A program made the position numbers and the translations under genes. The notes beneath the pieces are model-generated. The model had not been told where the DNA came from. It worked only from the letters and a program-made list of their open reading frames with translations, and searched no databases. A DNA stretch of 64,000 nt from Galerina marginata (taxonomy: Eukaryota; Basidiomycota; Agaricomycetes; Agaricales; Galerinaceae), in contig JAECYW010000012.1 of assembly GCA_023014335.1 (NCBI GenBank), positions 1,922,001 to 1,986,000 of the forward strand. The letters are read 5' to 3'. Position 1 is the first letter of the stretch; every line of letters starts with the position of its first letter. Of this stretch, positions 31,560 through 42,900 are shown one piece after another.

Positions 31560-32950
31560 TGACTAACCTATTAGGTTGGCCTAAAATGATTTATAAAAAC
31601 ATTTTATGCAAAACATTTTCTGCCAATAATGTTTTTTAATAAAATGATTCTGCAACTCTAAATATAGGTAAATGGAAAACATTTTTGTATGTGAAAACAT
31701 TTCAATATTCAGGACTGTAAATTTTGTGACACAGAAAATGTTTTTTGTAGTTAAAATAATTAATATTTTTGAGGAGTGCCAGGGGTCCAAAAATAAAAAA
31801 AACTTTTGTTATTTCCAGCAGTACTGGAACAGTCCCAGGAATATCTCAAGGCTTATTACTGGCCCCCACAACAATAAGAAGCAAAAAAATGTACTTTAAA
31901 AAGAAATCCAATCCAATGAATCAATATGCAAATATAAAGACTGAGCATCTGAAGTATACAATGTAAAGAAGAACTCCACCACCCAAGTCATCCCAAGTGG
32001 GCTGCAAGTGAAACTAAAGATGTAATGAGTTCATTAAAATATTACAATGTCAAAGCTAGACTGCTGCAAGGGAAATATAGAATAGTGAAAGGTTGCAGGA
32101 TTTTGGGATAAAATAAATGGGTCAATTCAAAGACATCTTGCTTACTGATCTCACTTAAGCAAGTCAAAAGTTGGAGGAATTCGGGACAAGATAGATGGGT
32201 CAATTCAAAGACATCTTGCTTATGCATGACACGTTACCTGTGCCAGTACCTATCTGCAAGTGAATTCAAGAAGGTGAAAATTTTATTACAGCATGGCCCA
32301 AGTTACTTCAAGTGAAATTGAGGTCGCCATCAGTTCATTGCATACATCATGGCATTCCACAAGTGAACTTGGGGATCCAATAAAATGAATTTGAGGATGC
32401 ACTGAATCCACTAGAGAATAATCCAAGTCATTGAGCGGGAATCTTAGAAAGCAAAGAGGACAACATTTCCAATGCTTTAAAAAACATCAGTGAAGTCTGT
32501 CTGGCTAAGAGAATTTTAGAAGGCAAAGAGGACAACATTTACAATGCTCCAAAAAATTATTGGTGAAGTCTGTCTGGCCAATGGCACAGAAAGATCAATC
32601 AGTATTATATTCTTTCCACAAAAAAATGATTTAGATGTAGCTAAAATGTTTTTAATATTGTTAAAATGATTTTAATAGGAAATAAATGTTTTTTAACCTA
32701 AAGAAAATGGTTTTGACCCAGTGAAAAGATTTCAACCCTAAAGAAAAACATTTTACTACCATCAATCATCATCTTTAGCAAGGTTAAAAACATTTTAAAG
32801 TCATCGGAAAACATTTTACTATAGTCAAAAAACATTTTACTACAGGGAAAACATTTTACCATAGTCCAAAAACATTTTAACATATTTAAAACCATTTTAC
32901 TAATAGAGAGAAACATTTTACCATAGTCAAAAAACTATTTTATACTACAG
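31560..32950. repeat. AAAACATTTT-rich repeat block
   Basis: The words AAAACATTTT, AAACATTTTAC or their complements are scattered densely at 31600-31760 and again at 32640-32935 (for example GGAAAACATTTTAC, CAAAAAACATTTTAC). The middle contains two local tandem duplications (about 32090-32225, sharing GGGTCAATTCAAAGACATCT; about 32450-32580, sharing GAAGTCTGTCTGGC) and phrases resembling the 49.8-50.4 kb repeat. It could be one nonautonomous element with subterminal repeats. Ends were not resolved. Confidence 0.4.
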
Positions 32951-33020
32951 AGCATTACTATCTATGCAACTATTTACAAAAAATTGAAGGCATATTATTC
33001 ATATCAATCATGAAAATGAA

Positions 33021-33300
33021 TTACAAGATCATGTCATCATCAGAATACTCAATTTCCATATCCAATCCTTCTGTCTCCATAGTGTCCATCATCTCAGATT
33101 CCTCCATCAATCCTTCCTCCTCAGAACCAACAGAACCATCATCATTTTCCTCCTTTTGGGCCTCTCTTTCAATAACATTTTCAGTATTTTCCAATTGTCT
33201 AGCCTATGCCAATTCTTCCAGAGTAGGTCCCCAACTGCCTTCCAAAACCCCAGGAACTTGCCTCACAACAGGCTCCCAAGTTAAACACAATCAAAGTAGA
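33021..33300 (-). pseudogene. Acidic C-terminal exon of an unknown, probably transposon-derived protein
   Basis: The minus strand reads GSWGPTLEEL, one stop, then ENTENVIEREAQKEENDDGS, EEEGLMEESEMMDTMETEG and DMEIEYSDDDMIL before TAA. A strongly acidic tail ending in a small Asp cluster is a real protein-like composition, unlike the Ser-rich plus-strand ORF opposite. The upstream part is not recognisable and the block adjoins the AAAACATTTT repeat, so it is probably a fragment. Confidence 0.35.
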
Positions 33301-33419
33301 TAGTTTTTGCATCTGTTTTACTGATAAACCAACTTGGGTGATTCTTCAGACCACTGCAAAGCAGTTACTGCAATAATTCACTCTTTGTGCTAAGATGGTT
33401 GCTGCAGGGTAGTTCTGAA

Positions 33420-34112
33420 TACTAGCTAGACCACAATAGATAAACACTTCAATAATGAAATGAAAATCCCTACTATATATCCCCAATGGTCTCAGTTAAT
33501 ATTCAAATCTAACACTCTTATTTGTCTAGCAGTAATCACCCAATCAAATATTTGAGTCGTCTCTGGGAGGGACAGTAGTTTTACAATACCCTGATCAAAG
33601 CCAATGATTCCCATCAATCTAGTGAACTGAAGGGATGCATACACAAATATAAGTGCGACAACCCGGAGAAAGGTTGTAAATTGGGTTGAGAAATAGAATG
33701 ATATTTTTGGTGTAGAGTCCCATACTCTGTGTTAAAGTGAAAATGTCGACAAACAACGTATACTCAATAATCGGTGCGTTACCAAAATGCAAGTGCTCTT
33801 AGGTTACCAAAACCTATCAACTAAAATAAACTCCTCAATGTCCCGGATAGTCTACAATTACCGAAATTGTCCCTATCACAGTCCAGGTCTTTGACAACAC
33901 CATACTACTGAAGTACAATTTATCGTGCTGCCAAATTGGAGGGCCACCGGAGGCTTATTCTAGTCAACAATATGTTGGTGAACAAGATCTTTGTTTCAAG
34001 TCTTAGAACTGTTATCTAAAGTACTCTCACTCTAATCACAAGGGTGAAATTCTTTCAAGTCAAATACTATTCAAAAATTCCTGGAAGACAAGTTAACACA
34101 TCGAAGTCACTT
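33420..34112 (-). repeat. Diverged LTR-like composite
   Basis: Contains, in order, relatives of segments seen elsewhere: the CACCCAATCAAATA...GGGAGGGACAG segment (as at 48715-48770), the GACCTGG/TAGGTTTTGGTAACC segment (as at 24530-24640) and the CTCTAATCACAAGGGTGAAA segment of block L. It is therefore a more complete but older copy of the same LTR-type repeat. MITE G copy 2 interrupts it near 34113. Confidence 0.45.
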
Positions 34113-34925
34113 AGGCAGCTCGTATGGCCGGAATGGCCAGATTCCCGGCAGAATCCGGTGGAATTTGAGCAAATAAGCCTGAAAAAGTGGTAAATTCTGG
34201 TGGATTCTGGTGGATTCCGGCGGAATGGTAGACCAGAATCCACCAGAATCCACCGGAATGGACCAGAATAGACTGGAATCACATTTTTACAAATAATAGC
34301 AAATTCCAGCAGATTCCGGTGGAGTGAATAGACTCAAATTTGCTCAGGAATGGGGCACAACATTGAGTGCAGCTCATAGGTGTGTTGCTTTTTATTTAAC
34401 TTTATTATAGTCAGAATGTTCTATTTTGGTGAGTACGGTTAGTGGATGTATCACTCCCACGCCCAGGCTATTTTGCAGGGATGCAAAATGTGCCAAGTTA
34501 TGTGTTCCCACCATAAGATTGGCAAAAGAGTGATTTTCAGGGGTCCTAACACACGCAAACAACTATAAATACCATTAAACATGTTTATTCCTTCAAAACA
34601 AACCTGAGAACTCATTTTGCAGTGAAGAATTGAGTGAGTTAGTCTGAAAATCACTGAAATTGAGACTATTGTGGCTATTCCTCCACTGTTCTCAAGGTTC
34701 TCGGACTTGTTTTGATGGCATCAAACCCTTAGTTATGTCAGATCATTCTGTTCCAGTCCCATTTCGGTTTTTTTCCGGAATAAATTCCGGTGGAATCAGC
34801 ATTTTTGGCAATATTCCGCTGGAATTTGCACTTTTGGCTGGGGCGGAATGGAAATATTCCGCTGGAATGCACCGGAATCCGGCGGAATCCGCCCATTCCG
34901 GGTGGGGCACAGTAAAGACCTCACA
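34113..34925 (-). mobile_element. MITE family G, copy 2
   Basis: Reverse complement of the 27612-28440 element along nearly its full length, including the CTTTACTGTGCCCCACCCGG end, the many ATTCCGGTGGA words and the central 34360-34700 part. Copy 2 has an extra GGAATATTTCCATTCCGC segment relative to copy 1 near one end. Noncoding. Confidence 0.65.
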
Positions 34926-34995
34926 AAATGAAGTAGGCAGTTCTGAGTTAATATTCACTATTCCAAGGGCTGACGTTCGCCCATAAATTTTACAG

Positions 34996-36458
34996 TATTA
35001 GTGTGGAGTCACCACTAAGGCCTGGCATCAATGATTTAGGTATTGCAAGGTAAACTGGTTTTGTCTCCAAACATAATAGTAACCCTTAGTAATTTACTTA
35101 TTCTAGTATTGGCATCAAAGGTGCTGCTTCTGTGGTCAACCCTAATGATGTGCTCGTTGAGAGGGATATAAAGTACGTATCCATTAAGCTTATAAAAGTC
35201 TACTGATAATATCAAACAGCGCTGTACCCAATTGTACCTTTGAAATTCCAACTACTGTTCCGGCGTTTCTCAACTACAAATTTACATTCAATCCAGTCGA
35301 ATGGGACAATGTTTCGACGCCGATAATCATGTGCCTAGTCCAAGAGTCAGAAGACGACTTCAAAATGCGTTGGGAGATGCATGTTTGCAAATACAAGTAC
35401 ACAGAGGCAAAGCGGCAGCAAGATGAACTCAACAGTGTTTACAAGGTGCTCGAGGCGCTCTTCAATATTGGCAAAGTTCCACCGTGGGACGGTCAATGCC
35501 AGCTTACAATCCTGGAGGATGATAGACGTGACCTCATCCCGATTGTTCTTGACTTCCAAAGGCGATACGAGGTTACAAAGGCCGAATACAATCGCTTCAT
35601 GGCATGCCAGGATGGAGAGAAAAAGGCCAACAAGCTCATAAATTGGCTCTCAGAACTCAAGGAAGCCTTGTTTCTCATTGATGACACTGATGTTGTTAAA
35701 CCCAGAGCTGAGTATAGGTCTGTGCAAGCATCCCTTGAAGAGATCATTCACAAAATCAGGCCAACAGAGGGGAACAGTGGGAAGGTGAAGGGAGGTCAGA
35801 AGAAGAAGTTGACAACCGCTAAGCCAAGTGATTCTGAGCCAGTTGATCCTGGTTTGACGCTGGAAGAGGAGGTGGAGGAGGAAGTCAAACAGGACAAGGA
35901 ACTCCCATATCATAAAGCAGACGAAGACAGTCGTGTGAAGTTCAAGGGTGTGTGATTATTTTATTTTTTCTACTCATATTCTCACTTTAATGTACAGCTG
36001 AAGGTCGTCGTGCTATCCAGAAATATCTGAACACAACAACAGAGGTTGCACATCAAAGGGCCTTAAACGTGTCCCTGCATGTCGGATTACATTGAATTGC
36101 TCGTGAGGTTCAGGAATTCCTGCCCAAACTCTCCTATACCACCCAGGAGATTGTGCTTCAGGTTCATATTGCAAGCTCCAAGAACTGTGTCTGTTGTTAT
36201 CACACATACTTCCGTGCTGACAGCCACACAGAATGGGACCGTGTTGACTGCCTGACGGGCATAGGCTATCCAAAACGAATGTGCTCTGAGGATAATGGAG
36301 TATTTGCCCCTAAGCCTGGCCACATGCATTGCGGTTGCGGAATTGATGAAGTTCTTCTGGAGTTCTTCTTTTGGAAGAACCTGACTGCATTCTTGTTGAA
36401 TTCCCAGTTATCCTCAATCTCTCATGCAATGGAGGACAGAGAATTTATTCCTCCTTGA
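34996..36458 (+). pseudogene. Unknown multi-exon gene with one in-frame TGA
   Basis: Exons 34996-35049, 35107-35172, 35220-35947 and 35998-36458 join in frame through introns of 57, 47 and 50 bases. The first exons read GINDLGIA, then IGIKGAASVVNPNDVLVERD and AVPNCTFEIPTTVPAFLNYK. The large exon is helical and charged (QQDELNSVYKVLEALFNI, LIPIVLDFQRRYEVTKAEYN) with a Lys-rich then Glu-rich tail. The last exon is Cys-rich (NCVCCYHTYF, HMHCGCGIDEVLLEFFF). A single TGA sits in LH*IAREVQ, one transition from CGA. The 5' end is lost in or near MITE G. The family is not recognised; the Cys/His pattern could bind metal. Confidence 0.5.
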
Positions 36459-37798
36459 CTTCATGCATTCTGGGTTCACCATTTCAAATCAACTACCGGG
36501 ATTACAATCAACGACCTCTATCGCCGCAATGTGGGGAGGATGGTTTTGTAACACGTCTAACCACTAAATTGCTCATATTTCAGATACAGTCATTCACCGG
36601 TCAATGAGTCACCCCACTCCATGACTCAAAACCATATTCTGTGCGCAATTCAAAAGCATTTCTCTTGATTCTTTTTTTCCTAGGTAGATATATGCTACAC
36701 CTATATGTATTCCAAATTTTGTAGCTCTCTAATATTTTGATCTTCTAATAATCAGAGATCAGCTAAGATGCATCACAAATGTGAATTTCATTTTCAAGCA
36801 TTTAGGGGCCAAATGCAGTGAATCTTTGATTATTTTTGCATACTACTTTAAAGGAAACCATTCTAAGTACGTACAAATTTTTAAGGGCTGTCTGAGCTAT
36901 GCGCCTGGTTGTAAACGACTGAAAGGATGAAAATATGGTCACAGTGAATCAAATGGTCACTTATGTCACAAGCAGAAACAGTGGTGGGATCGATCAATTA
37001 GTGCCAAATTAAGCAATTGTGACTGATGCCTCATTGACTGGTTTGGCTCTGATCCTGGCTTTCGAAACTAATAAGGCTCGATATGACGCCCATCCCTCTA
37101 ATTTCTGTGTTATAACTACATATTCGGTATGCCATGGTGTATACAGACCTTTTGGCCAGTTTTTATTGAATTTATTTCTCACAGAAACACATTCCAAGGT
37201 CAGAAATATTTTAACAAGGTAGTCGAGTAATGATGGAGATGCAACATTTGTTACCAATCAGAGACATCAGTAACATAGTTCATAATAATGCCATGTAATC
37301 CTTAATTACCATTGGCTGCATGAAATGCTGGCATCATTTTATTTGGTCCGTTAGAATCTGTGATCGAGGATCTGCTGTCGGTCTAATACAATTTTGGGGC
37401 TGAACTTTGAATCAAATTCCTTTGGTAGAGTAAATCCATGGGTATTTTTCTACACAACTATCAACTTAAATCTTAAATAAATGTTTTTCCCCCCTTTAAA
37501 CGTGTGATTGACGCTGAGTGATTACCATGAACCCTCGGGTGGAAATGAACCAGAAGAATCATGTGAATGCAACATGTGGGAGAGGTAATGATGTACAAGT
37601 CAGATTAATCATAACGCCATCAATAATAATCTTGATTGTGTATGGCAAGTTCCAACCAAGCAACTCGTATGAACCGATTCCCAAGCCAGGTTGAGCTGAG
37701 CCAAGGAGGAGAAAAAAACAATCAAACTTTTCAAACTTTTAATTCCGGTACACAAGTAAAGAATTGACCTAACATCCCCCCTTATTCTGTTGCCTGCG
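36459..37798. other. Intergenic region without a secure gene
   Basis: Low coding density. One stretch at 37015-37222 (plus) begins IVTDASLTGLALILAFE, which faintly recalls the start of a retroelement RNase H (TDAS), but nothing around it supports this. The rest is AT-rich. Confidence 0.25.
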
Positions 37799-38903
37799 AT
37801 GCCTGACTTCAACCATGGTACCATGTCATCCGCAGCTGGAGTTCATGAAAGTGAAAGGTATCCCCGCTCTTTTAATGGTATGGTCAAACCACAAACTAAC
37901 TTATTTGTAGTCCGATTGTGTCAGGCATGGATTGCTTGTCTTCTTTACTCAGCAACAAGTTAGAAGGAAATTCAGATGATAGGTACATTACTCTCCCTGT
38001 CATTGTTGAGGCTAATGATTAATCTCTTTGTTCAGGGATTGCTCGTCTCCTTTACTCTTCAACAAGTTAGACAGGAACTCGGATGATAGGTGTGTTACTC
38101 TCCCTGTCATTGTTGGGGGTTAATAATTAATCCCTTTGTTCCAATCAGCCTGATGTACCCCACGGATGATAATGATTCCAAGGCGTCAGTGACAGATAGG
38201 AGTGAGCACTCCCCCTCTACCCTAGAGTGGATATCGTCCCTTTTTATTTCTATTTTGGACACAAAGTATGTATTTTATCATCATGAAAAGTACGCTGCTA
38301 ACTTTGTGTACCAATCAACAGAATAGGCCTCACCTGCCTCAGTGTGTCTTCTTCTGTATGTGCGACAAACGGTTTACCTTCGCAAAGCACCTGGAGTTAG
38401 TTGCAGTGCTGGATCCAAAGATAACTCCCATTGAGTATTTTCACAAAGATGGGACTTTCCGCCATCTAAATCCTTTGAAGCTGTTGAATTGTGCCTACTG
38501 GACCCGTCTCATCATCTTCTGCCCCAGATGTCAACCACAGAATTATGTCGCCAACTGCATCGGTTTATGGGAGATTAGCTACAAGCTTTACCTCTGTAGA
38601 TATCAAACTGGGACGCCATGTACACCCATCAAGTTAGGAATTGCCCCCCCTGACAGTTCAGGCAGTCTTAAAATTGCTGAGTACTGGGAATGGTCGTGTC
38701 AATATAGTACCTATGGTAAAGCGGATGACATGTTTGCTAAGGGTAACGAGTATGAATGGGAAGCAGGTAGTGATTACGAATCTGATACGCCACAGGAGAA
38801 GACGCCAGAGCCTATGCTATTCTGCAGCCATACCTGTCGACAAAAACAGTACAACTATATTATGAAATGTATAGGGGTGTGGTATGTACCACGTGGGTTA
38901 TAA
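37799..38903 (+). CDS. Unknown Cys-rich protein, 292 aa, five exons, one duplicated
   Basis: Exons 37799-37857, 37911-37982, 38036-38089, 38149-38265 and 38327-38903 join in one frame through introns of 53, 53, 59 and 61 bases. All internal introns are phase 2, which lets exons be duplicated without breaking the frame. Exons 2 and 3 are copies: DCLSSLLSNKLEGNSDDR and DCSSPLLFNKLDRNSDDR. The last exon has Cys pairs (CVFFCMC, CPRC, FCSHTC), a tryptophan-rich EYWEWSC and an acidic EYEWEAGSDYESD segment. The long DPKITPIEYFHKDGTFRHLN region looks folded. No known domain, signal peptide or membrane helix. It ends cleanly at TAA 38901-38903. Confidence 0.6.
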
Positions 38904-39605
38904 CTACGTCGATACTTCTATGTACTACAAACTCTGATTGAAATTGAAACTGGTCATCCTTGAACCGGGGATTGTGGTATCAACATACCACTTTTTAAGA
39001 TATGTTGTACACACACACTGCATTATCCAACGTCACAAATTTTCATAGAAGCATACTATATTCAAATATTTAAAGAAATTGAGTACAAGCATACGAGTTT
39101 GGTGCCCAGCTGGTAATGTTGTCAGTGCGTACCACATTCTTACAGATTAGGTAAATTAGTCCAGACATACCGCATTTTGGCAAGTGGATGTATGGCATAT
39201 CTGCTCCATGTTAAGCTAACTCAAGACGGAATGGATTTAGTACTGATTTTACTGTGCTTGTGTGCACCAAACACGGGTTTTCACCAACTTCTAATCGGCA
39301 ACGTTGAGAAGTTCACTAAATCGGATCAGAAAGAATAATAGGTAATCAGAGTTTCTGAGGCACTCGCAAAAGAGTAGCCTCAGAAACCTGGATGTATATT
39401 TGAGGTAGAAAGTCCTATTATCCTATAAGAAATGATGGGAGAGGTGGGATGGTTTTTTTTTTTTTTTTTTTTTTTGTGAGTTGGGATTGCGAAGCAGACA
39501 AAAGATAAAAGATGAATGAAGAGAAAACAAGATGATGTTGAAAGAAAATACTGAGAATTAAAAACATACTGATACAGGATAAATTGAAGCAGAAATTTAC
39601 GAGCC
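38904..39605. other. Noncoding flank, with a 23-base T run
   Basis: No ORF of interest. A homopolymer of 23 T lies at 39453-39475. This stretch should join to 44637 onward if the Copia element is removed, so it may be the 3' flank of the tyrosine-recombinase element. Confidence 0.4.
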
Positions 39606-39610
39606 GAAAT

Positions 39611-39900
39611 TGTTGAGAACGTACAAGCCCCAAGGCCGAGTACGGTCCGCCCGATCCCGAGGTATCGAGATTGTGTCCGAGTCACCTCGTCGGACAGAAC
39701 ATTTATTCTCCCCGTATCTAGAACTCTGTAGATTAATTACAATGTATATAAGGACTCGTGCTTCGAGAGAGTCCATAGCAATTCCAATCCATTCTTCCTT
39801 TCCCCCAACTTTGTGTGAATCTAAGTACTCAGTTTAGGTATACACTGCCGTGCTGACTTCGTTCGTTACTTTAATTAAGTAGCTACATACGATCTCAATA
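39611..39900 (+). repeat. Copia 5' LTR
   Basis: Starts TGTTGAGA and ends TCTCAATA, an inverted pair with one mismatch. TATATAAG at 39745-39752 is the likely TATA box. Same length as the 3' LTR. Confidence 0.95.
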
Positions 39901-39918
39901 GGTTATGGGCCCCGGCTC
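39901..39918 (+). promoter_or_regulatory. Copia primer-binding site
   Basis: GGTTATGGGCCCCGG follows the LTR with no spacer. Its complement contains CCCATAACC, that is, a CAU anticodon in the context of an initiator-methionine tRNA anticodon arm. This suggests priming by a half tRNA, as known for Drosophila copia and some fungal relatives. The tRNA match is inference. Confidence 0.5.
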
Positions 39919-39996
39919 AATACTTAATTACTGAAGAACTGATTTATCACCAAAGAGTTTTATTCAATGAGACTACAACTAGCAATCTACTAAATC

Positions 39997-42900
39997 ATGT
40001 CTACCACCTCCGAAATTCGTGATGCTTCATCAAGCCTTTACCGTATCGAACTCTTGAAGGAAGACAATTGGCTTCCGTGGAAGCGCCGTGTAACCGGCGT
40101 GCTACGAGAACGCCGTCTCCTCAAATATGTCGATGGCACGAGTAAAAAACCGGATGCTTTACCCGCCTCAACGGATAAAGACACCCAAGCTTTGGTAACA
40201 GCACGCGAAACGGAAATCAGTGAGTGGGAAGACAATGATGCGTGAGCACAAACTCAAATTGAGCTTACCTTGAGTGACCCGCAGATGATACACATCGCAG
40301 GTGCCAAGACCGCCGCGGAAATGTGGATGCAGTTGAAGACCGTGAAAGAACCACGAGGTACAATGGGAATTATTTCGGCACGCAGACGCTTGTACCGTAC
40401 CGTAGCCGATGAATCTACAGAAATACAGACTCACATAAATGAGCTTCGTAGTATTCAGGAGGAACTTCACTTACTAGGGACACTGGTTTCTGATGAGGAT
40501 TTCACTACAATTTTAATATCTTCTCTCCCGGAATCTTGGGATCAATTCACAACTGCTTACCTTGGAGCTAGCACCTCTTCTGCTTCTGCTGATACTGCTA
40601 CGACTCCACCATCAACTTCGCTATGGAAAATCACTTCGTTTCAGCTTGTCGCGCTTATTCTCGAGGAGAATCGTCGGCGGACCGAGCGATCCGGATTGGG
40701 CGCTAATGTCGCAATGCAAGCGCACGCGCCGAAATCGAGCGCACATGGTAAAGCCCCTGTGAATAAATCAAATTTAGAGTGTACTAATTGTCATAAAACA
40801 GGACACACTGAACCGGATTGCTGGTCGAAGGGAGGAGGCAGCGAGGGCAAAGGTCCTAAGAGCAACCGACCCCGGAAAGGCAGGAAGTCGAAACCTAAAG
40901 GTAAAGAACACGCGAGTCAAGCGCAGTCAGAGGGAATGACAACGACAGATGAAAAGGAGGCCGCTTACCAGTCTAATGACGGTCAGCCCAGCGTCAAGAT
41001 CACGCGAAATAGTTGGATTGCGGATACGGCAGCTACGTCCCACATCTGCAATGATCGTGAGTTATTTAATTCATATATTCCCCTTACCTCGAAATCAATT
41101 GAAGGCATTGGCCAACAATCAATTTCAGCTCTAGGAATTGGTAAAGTCAGTTTAAATTGCAAAGTTAATGGAAAATTAATCACCAATCACTTGCAGAACG
41201 TCTTCTACGCCCCGGATGCCGCGAATAATCTGCTTTCAATTACTAAACTCGATAAAGCGGACGGTTATGCCACCTGCAAAGGCGGAGGAATCAAACTGTG
41301 GAACAAGAACGATAAACTATTAGCCCAAGGAAAGATAGTCAACAATTTGTACGTACTGGATGCAGAACCCATTCACGCAGCACGGGAGCACACTCAGGTC
41401 GCGCTAAGCCTCCCGGATACATGGGATTCACTCCACAAGAAATACGGACATCTATCAATTTCAGGACTTAAGAAACTCATTAAGGACAACTTAATCGAAG
41501 GACTTACCGTTGATCTCACCGAAGAATTCCATCAATGCGAAGCCTGCATTCAAGGCAAGCAGCATCGCAACTCTTATCCTGCGGAAAGTGAAACTCGAGC
41601 AGAGAATCCAGGAGAACTCACCCATAGCGACGTCTGGGGACCAGCGCGCACCGCTTCAATCAGTGGATCGAAGTATTATATTTCTTTCAGCGACGACGCG
41701 ACACGTAGATGCACAGTTCTTTTTATGAAGAAGAAATCAGAAGCATTCGAAAAAGTCAAGGAATACATTACCTGGGTAGAGAAGAAATTCGGATTCACGC
41801 CAAAGGTTTTACGCGTCGACAATGGCACTGAATACATCAATAAAAAAACAAAGGACTGGTGCGCAGAGAAAGGAATCAAAATTCAAACGACTGCACCTTA
41901 TTCTCCATCGCAAAATGGAATCGCCGAACGCTTCAACCGCACGTTAATCGAATTGGCTCGATCCATGTTGATTGGAAGAAACTTACCTCACTTTTTATGG
42001 GCAGAAGCCGTTAGACATGCCGCCTATCTTCGTAATCGAGCGCCTACACGAGCGCTTAAAGGAAAGACCCCCGAGGAAGCGTGGTCCGGTCGGAAACCGA
42101 ACATGTCGCACCTCCAGGAATTCGGATGCGACGTCTGGATTTTAAACGAAGGAAGTCAATCGAAATTAGCACCCAAATCAACGAAACATACCTTTGTTGG
42201 ATTTGAGGACGGACCCAAGGCCGTACGCTATTATGACTCGAAAACTCGCAACATTAAAGTTTCTAGGAACTATATCTTCTCAGAGAAAGAACCTGCAGCA
42301 ATAGAATTAGAACTCGTACCTAGATTGGAGCTCGAGGGGGAGTTAAAGGGTAATTCCGAACCCCAATCTCCCAAGAAGACACCTGAGTCGAAATTGTTAG
42401 CACCTGAGAACGCGCCGCAACAAGCGCCCGTACCAGCGCCTAACGTCGAACCGCCTAAAGCGACACCATCAACGCCGTCTAAGCCTCAGAAAGCAAATAA
42501 CGCACCGAATACGCCTACGACGAGCCCAAATGTCGCATATTATCCAAAGAAACACAATCCCATTCCATTACGATGCACAAACAGAAACCTGCCAGACCTT
42601 GATTATAAGAAAATTAATAATCCAGATGCTCGCTTACCTGCCCCCCGGCCACGAAATGAAGGCACCTCACAGGACGAAATTGACGAGGAAACTATCGCAA
42701 ATTTAGCCTCAAATGAACTAGGCTTTGTGGCATCATTAAATAATGCTAATGATGACCTACCTTGATCGATTAACAAAGCCAAAGCTTCTCCTGAATGGGA
42801 ACACTGGGAAAAGGAAATTAACGAAGAGTATTCATTACTAGAAGGAATGGAAACATGGGAACTGGATGACTTACCGCCAGAACGAAAGGCAATCGGATGC

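Noticed and set aside
37015..37222. RNase H-like start (TDAS) in a 67-codon ORF
   Set aside because: Only four residues match and no RT, integrase or other retroelement part surrounds it.
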